DNA of 23,145 bases from CAIUKV01 sp041659105 (GCA_041659105.1 JBAZYX010000064.1:1-23145); one strand, 5' to 3'; numbered from the stretch's first letter, positions 13,513 to 22,456 are shown. Numbers and translations are program-made. Notes: generated by a model from the letters alone, not told the origin.

Positions 13513-14126
13513 ACGCAGTCGCGTTCGCGCTCGTCGTCGTCCTCGGCTACCTGCTCGGGACGATCCCGTTCGCCATGCTGGTGACGAGCGTCGCGACGCG
13601 CGGCCGCGTCGACATCCGTGAGACGGGGAGCGGCAACCCCGGCGGCTTCAACACCTTCCGTGAGATCGGCAAGGGGTGGGGCATCGTGGTGGTGCTGCTC
13701 GACGGGGGCAAGGCGATGTTCGCAGGGCTGATCGCGCTCGTGCTCGTGGGCGATGCCGCGGCCTACGCCGCCGCGACCGCGGCGATCGCCGGGCACATCT
13801 GGCCGGTGTGGACGGGGTTCCGGGGCGGCAAGGGCGTCGCCACTGCAGGCGGCGCGGTGCTCGGCGTGTTCCCCGCGTTCTTCCCGGTCAACATCGTCGT
13901 GCTGGCCGGGGCCGCGGCGGTGTTCCGCAACGCGCGCCGGGCGATGCTCGCAGGGATGAGCGCATGGTTTGTGGCGTCCGTGCTCTGGACGGTCAACGAC
14001 TGGCCCAACGGGTGGGGGCCGGACCCGGGTGCCGGCCTGGTGGTGTTCTCGTTCCTCGGCGCCGGAATGGTGATGGCCAAGTTCTGGCTCTCCGGTCCGG
14101 CCGGAGCGCGGTTCCCCAGCGCGTAG
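13509..14126 (+). CDS. plsY: PlsY-like glycerol-3-phosphate acyltransferase family membrane protein
   Basis: A 205-aa integral membrane protein of the PlsY family, which transfers acyl groups from acyl-phosphate to glycerol-3-phosphate at the start of phospholipid synthesis. GTIPFAMLV and GSGNPGGFN (40-48) match motif 1, although the usual form is GSGNxGAxN. GHIWPVWTGFRGGKGVAT (95-112) matches motif 2 closely. The C-terminal motif 3, normally an HRxNIxR segment, is not evident: the protein ends MAKFWLSGPAGARFPSA. Five or six membrane segments are visible. GTG 13509 overlaps the preceding stop (GTGA). The family is clear; whether it is the housekeeping PlsY or a divergent paralogue with another acceptor is uncertain. 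Confidence 0.8.
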   Translation: MNAVAFALVVVLGYLLGTIPFAMLVTSVATRGRVDIRETGSGNPGGFNTFREIGKGWGIVVVLLDGGKAMFAGLIALVLVGDAAAYAAATAAIAGHIWPVWTGFRGGKGVATAGGAVLGVFPAFFPVNIVVLAGAAAVFRNARRAMLAGMSAWFVASVLWTVNDWPNGWGPDPGAGLVVFSFLGAGMVMAKFWLSGPAGARFPSA

Positions 14127-14130
14127 CCGT

Positions 14131-14148
14131 TGCGAAGCGGAGTTCGCA
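14131..14148. terminator. Short hairpin between convergent plsY and lhr
   Basis: TGCGAA (14131-14136) and TTCGCA (14143-14148) form a 6-bp stem with a 6-nt loop, placed in the 34-bp gap between two convergent genes. It could act on both strands. The stem is short and no T-run follows on either side, so this is a weak candidate. Confidence 0.25.
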
Positions 14149-14160
14149 GGTCTGGCGGGG

Positions 14161-17100
14161 TCAACCGCGGAAGACGACGCCGCGCGGCGTCGGGACGAAG
14201 CCCACGGCGTCGAGCGCGGGCCCCAACGGCGTGGAGCGCACGGGTACCCCGTTGACGCGCTGGATCTCGAGCCGGCGCACGCGATCGTCCCGGACGAGCG
14301 TGGGCAGGATCTCCAGCCAGTCGAGGTCGTCGAGGTCGTAGGCGAGGAGATGGTGGCCCCGGGGATCGAGGAAGGCGACGGGCGCGCCGCCGCGCAGCAC
14401 CACCAGCGCGCCGGCGGCCCGGGCGGGGCGGGGCGGCCGGGTGGCGTCGGCCGCGAGCTCGGGCGGGTCGGGCCAGGGGAGGGCGGCGCCGTAAGGCTGG
14501 GCGGGATCCGTGGCCGCGAGCACGACGACACCGAGGTCGCGGTCGGATCGGTCGGCGCCGCCCCGGCCGCCGCGGAGCCGCTCGGCCGCGCCGGGCAGTG
14601 CGAACTGCGCCGCGCCGAGCCCGGCGACGAAGTAGCCGCGCCGGGCGCGCCCCGCCTCCTCGAGCGTGCGGAGCGCGGGGTACACGCCCGCGTACCCGCC
14701 CGGGATGCCCTCCGCCTTCACCGCCTCGCGGGTGACGACGCCGTAGCGGGTGAGCAGCTGCTGCGCGCGTGCCGCCATCAGCTCGGTGGGCGACGGCTCG
14801 GGGGTGCGCAGTGGCGCGACGAGCGACCAGCGGCCGGCACCCGCGGGCGGACCGAGCCGGGTGAGGCGACCGGGTCGGGGCCTGCCCTTCCCGGCACCGC
14901 TGCGGGGCTTGGCGCCGAGCACCGCCCGGAGCGCGGCGAGGCCGTCGTTGGTGACCTCGCCGGCCCAGACGAGGTCCCACAGCGCGGCGAGCACCGCACG
15001 CTCGTCGGCGGTGCCGGCGGCGCGCACGAGGTCGGGCCAGAACGACGCGCCGTACGCGCCGAGATGGGCGCGCAGCGCGTCGACGAGCGGCCCGTCGGGC
15101 GGATCGGTCGGGAGCGGGGGCGCGAGGAGGCGGACGTCGTCGCGGAAGCACAACGAGACGCGGCCGTCGTGCGCGCCGATCCCGCCGGCGCCGATCCACA
15201 CCACCTCCCCGGCCGCGCACAGCTCGTCGAGGTCGATCGGGCGGTATCGGGCGACGCGGGACGCGAGGACGTCGGACTCCAGCGTCGACGCGGGGACGGC
15301 CGCACCCTGGAGGAGTCCGATGGCGTCGAGGAGCGCGTCGGCGCCGCGCCGACCTTCGCCGACCCCCTGCCACGCCGGGAGGAACCGGGCGAAGGTCTCG
15401 TGGTCGACCGGCTCGACCTCGCGGCGCAGGCGCGCGAGCGAGCGCCGCCGCAACCGGCGCAGCACCTCGACGTCGCACCACTCGCGTTCGAGGCCGTCGG
15501 GACGGAACTCGCCGGTGACGACCCGCCCGAAGGCCTCGATGCGATCGAGGGCACGGCGGACCGGTTCGACGGGGAGGCCGAGCCGTTGCGCGGCGTCGAC
15601 CGCGCGGAACGGTCCGTGGGTGCGTGCGTATCGCGCGACGAGATCGGCGAGCGGATCGGCCACCGGCTCCACGAAGGCGCCGGGGAGGCCGCGCGGTGTG
15701 GCGGCGCCAAGCGCATCGCGGAACCGCGCTGCGTCCTCGGCTGCGGCCACCCGGGCCTCCCCGGCGATCCGGATCCGGATCGCTCGGTGCTCCGCCAAGA
15801 GTGCCGCGAGCAGGGGCTCGACGTCAACCGCCGCGCGCGCGGCGAGCTCGTCGTCGCGGAGATCGCCCACGTCGCGCAGGAGGTCGTGGAGGTCGTCGGC
15901 GGACCGGACGCGCCGGCCGTCGGGGGCGAGCCACTGGAGCTCGAGCTCGAGTGCACCGAGCGCTTCGGCGTCGATGAGCTCGCGCAGCTCGTCGGAGCCG
16001 AGCAGCTCGCGCAACAGGTCGCGGTCGAGCGCGAGGGCCACCGCGCGCCGCTCGGCGAGTGGGGCGTCGCCCTCGTACATGTAGGTGGCGATCCACCCGA
16101 AGAGCAGCGACTGCGCGAAGGGCGAGGCGCGGGGCGTGTCGACGGAGACGGCGCGGATGGTGCGGTTCTGGAGGCCCTGGAGCACCTCGCGCAGCGCCGG
16201 GAGGTCGAACACGTCGCGCAGGCACTCCCGGGTGGTCTCGAGCAGGAGGGGGAACTCCGGGTAGCGGGCCGCGACCTGGAGGAGGTCGGCGGCGCGCTTG
16301 CGCTGCTGCCACAGTGGAGTGCGCTCACCGGGCCGACGCCGCGGCAGCAGCAGTGCCCGGGCCGAGGCCTCGCGGAAGCGGGCCGCGAACAGCGCGGTGG
16401 CGGGCAGCCGCCGCACCACGAGGTCCTCGATCTCGGCGGGGTCGATCACGAGCTCGTCGAGCGGGATCTCGTCGACCGCCTCGGGCAGCCGCAGCACGAT
16501 GCCGTCGTCGCTCCAGATGATGTCGACCTCGAGGTCGAGCCGCTCGGCGAGGCGCTCCTCGATGGCCATCGCCCACGGTGCGTGCACCCGCGCGCCGAAC
16601 GGCGTGAGGATGCAGACGCGCCAGTCGCCGATCTCGTCGGGGAAGCGCTCGACCACGATCGTGCGGTCGTCGGGGAGCACCCCGGTGGCGGTGCGCTGGT
16701 CGTCGATGTAGGTGAGCAGGTTCTGCGCGGCGCGCTCGTCGAGGTGGTGCACGGTCCGGAGCCGCTCGCGCGCGTCGTCGGGGTCGCGGTGGGCGAGGTC
16801 GCGCACGGTGGCGCCGACCGCGCGCCCGAGCTCGGCGGGCCGGCCGGGCTTGTCGCCGTGCCAGTACGGCATCCGGGCCGGCTCCCCCGGTGCCGGCGTG
16901 ACCACCACCCGCGCGTGGGTGATCTCCTGGATCCGCCAGGTGGATGCCCCCAGGGTGAAGGTGTCGCCCGGGCGGCTCTCGTAGACCATCTCCTCGTCGA
17001 GCTCGCCGACGCGCTGGCCCTCGGGGAGGAACACGCCGAACAGCCCGCGGTCGGGGATCGTGCCCCCGTTCGAGATCGCGACCCGGCCCGCGCCGTCGCG

Positions 17101-18642
17101 CGCGCGAACCCGGCCCGCGGTGCGGTCCCACACGACGCGCGGCTTGAGCCCGGCGAAGTCGTCGGACGGGTAGCGGCCGGCCAGGAGGTCGAGCACGGCG
17201 ACGAAGGCGTCGTCGGAGAGGTCGGCGAACGCGGCGGTGCGGCGCACCATCGCGAGGAGTGCGTCGACGTCCCACTCGTCGACCGCGCACGCGGCCACGA
17301 TCTGCTGGGCGAGCACGTCGAGCGGGTTGCGCAGGTAGCGCGTCTCCTCGACGAGGCCGGCTTCCATGCGCGGGACCACGGCCGCGGCCTCGAGGAGGTC
17401 GCCGCGGTACTTCGGGAAGATGCGGCCCCGGCTCGGCATGCCGACGTGGTGTCCGGCGCGCCCGACCCGTTGCAGGCCCCGGGCGACGGAGCCCGGCGAC
17501 TCGACCTGCACCACGAGGTCGACCGCGCCCATGTCGATGCCGAGCTCCAGCGAGCTGGTGGCCACGAGCGCGCGCAGCTCGCCCTGCTTCAGCGCGTCCT
17601 CGATCGCCAGGCGCTGCTCGCGGGCGATCGACCCGTGGTGGGCCTTGACCAGCTCCTCGCCGGCGAGCTCGTTGAGCTGCGCGGCCAGCCGCTCGGCGCC
17701 GCGACGAGCGTTCACGAAGATCAGGGTGCTGCGGTGCGCACGCACCAGCTCGAGCAGGGCGGGCTGGACATGGGCCCAGATGCTCTGCGCGACCGCGCCG
17801 GAACCGGTGTCGTCCTCGGCCACCTTCCCCATCTCCACGGTCGGGTATGGGCGCCCCTGGGGCGAGTCGGTGGGCGGTCGGGGCGCCCCTCCCCTCAGGT
17901 CCCGCAGGTCGTCGACCGGGACGACCACCTCGACGTCGAGCTCCTTGACCGTGCCGGTGTCGACGATCGTGACCGGCCGGAACCCGTCGGGCGTGCGGCC
18001 CCCGAGGAACCGGGCGATCTCGTCGAGCGGGCGCTGGGTGGCCGAGAGCCCGATGCGCTGCGGGGGCGTGGGGGTGAGCTCCTCGAGCCGCTCGAGCGAC
18101 AGCGCGAGGTGCGCGCCGCGCTTGGTGCCCGCGACCGCGTGGATCTCGTCGACGATGACGGTCTCGACGTCGCGCAGCACCTCGCGGGCGCGCGACGTGA
18201 GCATGAGGTAGAGCGACTCGGGCGTGGTGATGAGGATGTCGGGCGGGGTGCGCTGGATGCGACGGCGCTCGTCGTTCGGGGTGTCGCCGGTGCGGATCGC
18301 GACGGTGGGGATGCGGGCCGGCCGGCTCAGCCGCTCGGCCGCGTGGCCGACCCCCACGAGCGGCATGCGCAGGTTGCGCTCGACGTCGACCGCGAGGGCC
18401 TTCAGGGGCGAGACGTAGAGGACGCGGCAGCGGGCTTCGGGCCGGGGGGGCTCGGTGGTGAGCCGGTCGATCGCCCACAGGAACGCCGCGAGGGTCTTGC
18501 CCGATCCGGTGGGGGCGAGGAGGAGCGCATGGTCACCGGCGGCGATGGCGTCCCACCCTGCGGCCTGGACCGGGGTGGGGGCGGCGAAGGACGCGGTGAA
18601 CCAGGCCTGGACGGCGGGGGAGAAGCGGGCGAGGGCGTCGAT
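14161..18642 (-). CDS. lhr: Lhr-type ATP-dependent DNA helicase (long form); start codon non-canonical
   Basis: A large superfamily 2 helicase of the Lhr family, about 1493 aa and similar to full-length E. coli Lhr, involved in DNA repair. From the proposed start: FSPAVQAWF with the Q-motif Gln26, Walker A APTGSGKT (43-50), DEIH (165-168), then GLSATQR, HHGSIAREQR, ATSSLELGIDMGAVDLVVQV and the motif VI region GLQRVGRAGHH. The DEAD/H-associated and long Lhr C-terminal regions follow, including WRLARLHPHAVR-equivalent DWRVCILTPFGARVHAPWA and a C-terminal RAGALVVLRGG. The frame is open up to 18837 but contains no ATG, GTG, TTG or CTG before the Walker A motif. The first Met, at 18366 (residue 93), would delete the Q-motif and Walker A. 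Homology starts at ATC 18642, six bases after a TACCCT box, so that is the proposed start. Confidence 0.9.
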   Translation of the reverse strand: MDALARFSPAVQAWFTASFAAPTPVQAAGWDAIAAGDHALLLAPTGSGKTLAAFLWAIDRLTTEPPRPEARCRVLYVSPLKALAVDVERNLRMPLVGVGHAAERLSRPARIPTVAIRTGDTPNDERRRIQRTPPDILITTPESLYLMLTSRAREVLRDVETVIVDEIHAVAGTKRGAHLALSLERLEELTPTPPQRIGLSATQRPLDEIARFLGGRTPDGFRPVTIVDTGTVKELDVEVVVPVDDLRDLRGGAPRPPTDSPQGRPYPTVEMGKVAEDDTGSGAVAQSIWAHVQPALLELVRAHRSTLIFVNARRGAERLAAQLNELAGEELVKAHHGSIAREQRLAIEDALKQGELRALVATSSLELGIDMGAVDLVVQVESPGSVARGLQRVGRAGHHVGMPSRGRIFPKYRGDLLEAAAVVPRMEAGLVEETRYLRNPLDVLAQQIVAACAVDEWDVDALLAMVRRTAAFADLSDDAFVAVLDLLAGRYPSDDFAGLKPRVVWDRTAGRVRARDGAGRVAISNGGTIPDRGLFGVFLPEGQRVGELDEEMVYESRPGDTFTLGASTWRIQEITHARVVVTPAPGEPARMPYWHGDKPGRPAELGRAVGATVRDLAHRDPDDARERLRTVHHLDERAAQNLLTYIDDQRTATGVLPDDRTIVVERFPDEIGDWRVCILTPFGARVHAPWAMAIEERLAERLDLEVDIIWSDDGIVLRLPEAVDEIPLDELVIDPAEIEDLVVRRLPATALFAARFREASARALLLPRRRPGERTPLWQQRKRAADLLQVAARYPEFPLLLETTRECLRDVFDLPALREVLQGLQNRTIRAVSVDTPRASPFAQSLLFGWIATYMYEGDAPLAERRAVALALDRDLLRELLGSDELRELIDAEALGALELELQWLAPDGRRVRSADDLHDLLRDVGDLRDDELAARAAVDVEPLLAALLAEHRAIRIRIAGEARVAAAEDAARFRDALGAATPRGLPGAFVEPVADPLADLVARYARTHGPFRAVDAAQRLGLPVEPVRRALDRIEAFGRVVTGEFRPDGLEREWCDVEVLRRLRRRSLARLRREVEPVDHETFARFLPAWQGVGEGRRGADALLDAIGLLQGAAVPASTLESDVLASRVARYRPIDLDELCAAGEVVWIGAGGIGAHDGRVSLCFRDDVRLLAPPLPTDPPDGPLVDALRAHLGAYGASFWPDLVRAAGTADERAVLAALWDLVWAGEVTNDGLAALRAVLGAKPRSGAGKGRPRPGRLTRLGPPAGAGRWSLVAPLRTPEPSPTELMAARAQQLLTRYGVVTREAVKAEGIPGGYAGVYPALRTLEEAGRARRGYFVAGLGAAQFALPGAAERLRGGRGGADRSDRDLGVVVLAATDPAQPYGAALPWPDPPELAADATRPPRPARAAGALVVLRGGAPVAFLDPRGHHLLAYDLDDLDWLEILPTLVRDDRVRRLEIQRVNGVPVRSTPLGPALDAVGFVPTPRGVVFRG

Positions 18643-18648
18643 GGTCCG

Positions 18649-18654
18649 AGGGTA
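18649..18654 (-). promoter_or_regulatory. Candidate -10 box of lhr
   Basis: On the minus strand TACCCT is followed by six bases and then the ATC codon where Lhr homology begins. The TANNNT form and 6-nt distance match other apparent leaderless starts in this window. No good -35 is seen 16-19 nt upstream. The arrangement supports transcription starting at that codon. Confidence 0.35.
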
Positions 18655-18681
18655 CCGAGGCGCTGTGACGGGGATCTCGGG

Positions 18682-18710
18682 TTGAGGAGTGCGCCGGACG
18701 CGCCGATCAT
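18682..18710 (+). promoter_or_regulatory. Promoter of the GGDEF/EAL gene, probably leaderless
   Basis: TTGAGG (18682-18687), a 17-nt spacer and GATCAT (18705-18710) each match 4 of 6 consensus bases. The -10 ends 6 nt before ATG 18717, so the transcript should begin at or next to the start codon. A GAGGGA immediately before the ATG is too close to act as a Shine-Dalgarno. It is divergent from the lhr start, with 74 bp between the two genes. Confidence 0.5.
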
Positions 18711-18716
18711 GAGGGA

Positions 18717-20972
18717 ATGCAGGACCTGGATCTGGGGGACGCCGTGGCGGTCGCGGCGGTCGAGCGCTTCCGAATGCTCGTCCAGCGCTCGCCGGACATG
18801 GTGTCGATCTACGACCTCGAGGGCCGGTTCGCCTTCGTCAGCTCGGCCCACACCCGGATCCTCGGGTGGGCCCCCGAGGAGCTCGTCGGCCGGTTCCCGC
18901 TCGACTTCGTCCACCCCGACGACGCCGACGCGGTGGCCATCGAGTTCGCCGCCCAGCTCGGCGGCGAGCGCCCGCCCGTCCCGGTGGAGCTGCGGTTCCG
19001 GGGCCGCGACGGCCGGTACCGGTTCGTCGAGGCCGCAGTCGTCGACCTCACCGCCGAGCCGTCCGTCGGCGGGATCCTCGTGGCCTCGCGTGACGTGAGC
19101 GACCGCAAGAGCGCCGAGGCGGTGGTGCTGGAGCAGTCACGGGTCCTCGAACGCGTCGCTCGGGGCGCGCCGCTCGCGGAGACCCTCGACGACCTCTGCG
19201 CGATGGTCGAACGGTGGGTGGACGGCGCGCTCGCAGTGGCGCTCGTCCGTCACGGCGACGGGCTGCGGGTGGCCGCCGCCCCGTCGCTCAGCCCGGAGCT
19301 GTGGACGGTCCTGGACCGGGTCTCCGGTCAGCCCCACATCCGGACCCGGCTCCTCGAGGGCCCCGTCGTCGGGTCCGTCGCCAGCATCCCGCCGCGGCCC
19401 GAGGCCGACGTTGTGCTCAGCGCGGCCGGCCTCCACGGCTGGTGGGCGGCCCCGATCTACGCGTCGGACGGCGAGAACATCCTGGGCACGCTCACCGCGC
19501 TGCTGCCCGATGAGCGGGAGCCGACGCCGATGGAGCACCAGCTGCTCGCGACCGTCGGGTCGCTCGCGGCCATCGCGCTCGAGCGCGACGCCGCGCAGGA
19601 CCGCCTCGCGTACCAGGCCTCGCACGACGCGCTCACCGACCTCCCGAATCGTGAGCACCTCGTGGCCCGGCTGCGCGCGATCGCGGAGTACCCGTCCGAC
19701 CGCCTCGCCGCGGTCTTCTTCTTGGACCTGGACCGGTTCAAGGTGTTCAACGACAGCTCCGGCCACGAGGTCGGCGACCGGATCCTCGTCGACGTGTCGC
19801 GCCGGCTCCGGTCGGCGTTGCGGCCCGGCGACGCAGTGGCCCGGTTCGGCGGCGACGAGTTCGTCGTGGTGTGCGTGGGTCTGGCGACGGTCGACGAGGT
19901 GATGGCGGTCGCCCGGCGCATGCTCGACGTCGTGGCGCAGCCGATCGAGATCGACGGCATGGAGATCGTCGTCACGGCGAGCATCGGTGTCGCGCTGGCG
20001 GACGGCCAGTCTCCCGAGGCGCTGCTCCGCGACGCCGACACCGCCATGTACCGCGCGAAGGAGCGGGGTCGAGGCCGCGCCGAGCTGTTCGACGGCGCGT
20101 TGCGGGCCCGCGTCGTGGCCCGCCTCGACGTGGAGCGCGACCTGCGCCGCGCGCTCGACGCCGGGGAGCTCACGCTCCACTACCAGCCCGTGATGTCGTT
20201 GCGGACCGGGCGGTTCTCGGGGTTCGAGTCCCTGGTCCGTTGGAACCATCCGACCCGCGGCCTGCTGGTTCCCGACCAGTTCCTCGAGGTGGCGGAGGAC
20301 GCGGGGCTCATCGGCCGGATCGGCACGCTGGTGCGCGACATGGCGTTCCGCCAGTGGGTGGAGTGGCACACGGCGCATCCCGAGTGGGGCGACTTCCTCG
20401 TGGGCGTCAACCTCGCGGCGGCCGAGCTGCGCGACATCTCGCTCCCGGCCCAGATCGCGGCGCTCATCGAGGAGACCGGTGCCGACGCGAGCTCGCTGTG
20501 CGTGGAGGTGTCCGAGCGGGTGCTCGCGTCCGACACCGAGGTGGCCCGGGCGGTGCTGGGCGAGCTCCGCGACCTGGGGCTGCTCGTGGTGCTCGACGAC
20601 TTCGGCACGGGCTCGTCGCCGCTGCTCCACCTGCGCCGGTTCCCGATCCACGCGGTGAAGCTCGACGGCGCGCTCATCCGGGGGATCGGGGTCGTCCGCG
20701 ACGACGCCGTGCTCGCGTCGGGCGTCATCGAGCTGGCCCACCGGCTCGGGCTCTTCGTGGTCGCGGAGGGCGTCGAGGACGAGGACCAGATGGAGCGGCT
20801 TCGGTCCTACGGGTGCCTGCTTGCCCAGGGCCACCTGTTCGCCCCGGCCATGCCGGTGGCCGAGGCGGAAGCGTGGATCGCCGCCCGCGGGCTGTCGTCG
20901 GACGAGGAGACGGCCGAGTGGGCCGCCGCCCACGGGAGCTCGGGGGCTTCCCCCGGTCCGTTCACGCGCTGA
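18717..20972 (+). CDS. PAS-GAF-GGDEF-EAL cyclic-di-GMP signalling protein
   Basis: A 751-aa soluble, apparently bifunctional cyclic-di-GMP protein. N-terminal PAS domain (about 15-130) with RSPDMVSIYDLEGRFAFVS and a C-terminal SRDVSDRK; GAF-like domain (about 140-285); GGDEF domain (about 290-455) with LDLDRFKVFNDSSGHEVGD, an intact GGDEF at 378-382 and an inhibitory-site RxxD (RPGD, 369-372) five residues before it; and EAL domain (about 465-715). In the EAL domain the signature is ESL (504-506), with EVSE, Asp627-Asp628 of DDFGTG, VKLD and VAEGVE all kept. Both synthase and phosphodiesterase sites therefore look competent. No membrane segment is seen. ATG 18717 is supported by a promoter six bases upstream. 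Input signal and net activity are unknown. Its 3' end overlaps the convergent amidase by 11 bp. Confidence 0.93.
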   Translation: MQDLDLGDAVAVAAVERFRMLVQRSPDMVSIYDLEGRFAFVSSAHTRILGWAPEELVGRFPLDFVHPDDADAVAIEFAAQLGGERPPVPVELRFRGRDGRYRFVEAAVVDLTAEPSVGGILVASRDVSDRKSAEAVVLEQSRVLERVARGAPLAETLDDLCAMVERWVDGALAVALVRHGDGLRVAAAPSLSPELWTVLDRVSGQPHIRTRLLEGPVVGSVASIPPRPEADVVLSAAGLHGWWAAPIYASDGENILGTLTALLPDEREPTPMEHQLLATVGSLAAIALERDAAQDRLAYQASHDALTDLPNREHLVARLRAIAEYPSDRLAAVFFLDLDRFKVFNDSSGHEVGDRILVDVSRRLRSALRPGDAVARFGGDEFVVVCVGLATVDEVMAVARRMLDVVAQPIEIDGMEIVVTASIGVALADGQSPEALLRDADTAMYRAKERGRGRAELFDGALRARVVARLDVERDLRRALDAGELTLHYQPVMSLRTGRFSGFESLVRWNHPTRGLLVPDQFLEVAEDAGLIGRIGTLVRDMAFRQWVEWHTAHPEWGDFLVGVNLAAAELRDISLPAQIAALIEETGADASSLCVEVSERVLASDTEVARAVLGELRDLGLLVVLDDFGTGSSPLLHLRRFPIHAVKLDGALIRGIGVVRDDAVLASGVIELAHRLGLFVVAEGVEDEDQMERLRSYGCLLAQGHLFAPAMPVAEAEAWIAARGLSSDEETAEWAAAHGSSGASPGPFTR

Positions 20973-22404
20973 TCGGCGGTCGGCGACCGGCCCAGGGGCG
21001 CGCCGTCTCGAGCTGCGCGGCCACGCGGAGCAGCACGTCCTCGCGGTACTGGTCGGCCACGAGCTGCACTCCGACCGGGATCCCGTCGGTCGTCCACCAC
21101 AGGGGCACCGACATCGCCGGCTGGCCCGTGATGTTGAACGGACCCGTGTACACCGCGAACGGGATCGCCCGTTCCAGGGCCCGGAACGGGTCGGCGGTCG
21201 CGTTCACGATGTCGCCGAGACGCGGGGCCGGTTCGGCGGTGTTGGGCGTGAGGAGCAGGTCGTAGCCCTGCTGCCACCAGTCGACGACGCCGCGGCTCCA
21301 CCGGTGCGCGACGTCGAGGCCCTCGAGGTACTGGCCGGCGGTGATCGCCCGGCCGATCTCGTACTGCATCCAGGTGAACGGTTCGACGTCGTCGGCCGTG
21401 ATCGGACGGCCCGCGATCGCGGCGAGCTGGTCGAGGTCGAACACCACGCCGGCCGCGAGCACGGCCGAGAACGCCTCGAGCAGGCCGGGGGTGTCGAGCG
21501 CGGCCGGTGACGCCGGCTCCACCGAGTGGCCGAGCGACTCGAGCAGTCGGGCCGCGTCCTCGACCGCCTCGATGCACGCGGGGTCGACGGCCGCGAGGCC
21601 GCTCGGCGCCGCGGTGCGGTAGCCGATGCGGAGCCGCCCCGGATCGGCGCCCACCTCCTCGACGTACGGACGCGCGGGCGGCGGCGCGGTGTACGGGTCG
21701 CCGGGCAGTGGCCCGGCGATGGCGTCGAGCACGGCGGCGCTGTCGCGGACCGAGCGCGTGACCGCGTGCCGGACGACGAGCCCCGCCCACGCCTCGCCGA
21801 CGTCGGGTCCGAGGGTGGTGCGCCCGCGCGAGGGCTTGAGCCCGACGAGACCGCAGTGGCTCGCGGGCGTGCGGATCGAGCCCCCGCCGTCACCCGCGTG
21901 CGCGACCGGCACGAGCCCGGCCGCGACCGCGGCGGCCGACCCGCCGCTCGATCCCCCGGTGCTGTGCTCGGGGTTCCAGGGGTTGCGGGTCGGGCCGTAG
22001 GCGCTCGGCTCGGTGGTGGGGAGCAGCCCGAACTCGGGTGTGTTCGTCTTGCCGACGACGACGAAGCCGGCGCGCTTGAGCCGGGCGATGAGCTCGCTGT
22101 CGTGGTCGGCCACGTGGCCGAGCTGCTTCAGCAGCCGGTTGCCGAAGTGCTGGGGCGATCCGGCGAGGGTGCCGTCGAGGTCCTTCACCGCGATGGGCAC
22201 GCCCCGGAACGGGCCGTCGGGCAGCGCTCCCGCCGCTTCCGCGCGCGCGGTCTCGAAGCGCGGATGGATCACCGCGTTGATCGCGGGGTTCACCGCTTCG
22301 ATGCGGGCGATCGCGGCGTCCACGAGCTCGAGCGGCGTGGCCTCGCCGGTGCGGACCAGCGCGGCGAGGGCGGTGGCGTCGGCGAACGCGAGGTCGTCGG
22401 TCAT
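20962..22404 (-). CDS. Amidase signature family hydrolase
   Basis: A 480-aa amidase-signature enzyme hydrolysing a C-N bond of an unknown amide. The Ser-cisSer-Lys triad is present: Lys74 in GVPIAVKD, the Ser pair in GGSSGGS (150-156), and nucleophile Ser176 in GDGGGSIRTPAS, followed by CGLVGLKPSRGR. Length is typical (460-500 aa). It most resembles stand-alone amidases rather than GatA. No gatB or gatC is nearby, arguing against a tRNA amidotransferase role. ATG 22404 is chosen because the family N-terminus (LVRTGEATPLELVDAAIARI) follows directly. A longer open frame to 22800 would run antisense through the next gene. A TAGCGT box lies 8 nt upstream. Confidence 0.93.
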   Translation of the reverse strand: MTDDLAFADATALAALVRTGEATPLELVDAAIARIEAVNPAINAVIHPRFETARAEAAGALPDGPFRGVPIAVKDLDGTLAGSPQHFGNRLLKQLGHVADHDSELIARLKRAGFVVVGKTNTPEFGLLPTTEPSAYGPTRNPWNPEHSTGGSSGGSAAAVAAGLVPVAHAGDGGGSIRTPASHCGLVGLKPSRGRTTLGPDVGEAWAGLVVRHAVTRSVRDSAAVLDAIAGPLPGDPYTAPPPARPYVEEVGADPGRLRIGYRTAAPSGLAAVDPACIEAVEDAARLLESLGHSVEPASPAALDTPGLLEAFSAVLAAGVVFDLDQLAAIAGRPITADDVEPFTWMQYEIGRAITAGQYLEGLDVAHRWSRGVVDWWQQGYDLLLTPNTAEPAPRLGDIVNATADPFRALERAIPFAVYTGPFNITGQPAMSVPLWWTTDGIPVGVQLVADQYREDVLLRVAAQLETARPWAGRRPPISA

Positions 22405-22412
22405 GGGTCCGG

Positions 22413-22418
22413 ACGCTA
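22413..22418 (-). promoter_or_regulatory. Candidate -10 box of the amidase gene
   Basis: On the minus strand TAGCGT (TANNNT type) ends 8 nt before ATG 22404 and no Shine-Dalgarno is present, so the transcript may have a 0-2 nt leader. No convincing -35 is found. It lies in the 87-bp divergent gap with the hydrolase gene. Confidence 0.3.
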
Positions 22419-22456
22419 GTGCGCGGCGGCCTGCACGCCGTCGGTGCCCGCGCGCG

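Noticed and set aside
16325..18478. Minus-strand 717-codon frame overlapping lhr
   Set aside because: Same strand as lhr in another phase, Arg/Pro-rich, no motifs; frame shadow.
14350..19098. Plus-strand open frame of 1582 codons opposite lhr
   Set aside because: Antisense shadow of the high-GC lhr gene: low-complexity Arg/Gly/Glu/Val composition, no recognisable domains, and the opposite strand encodes the complete Lhr.
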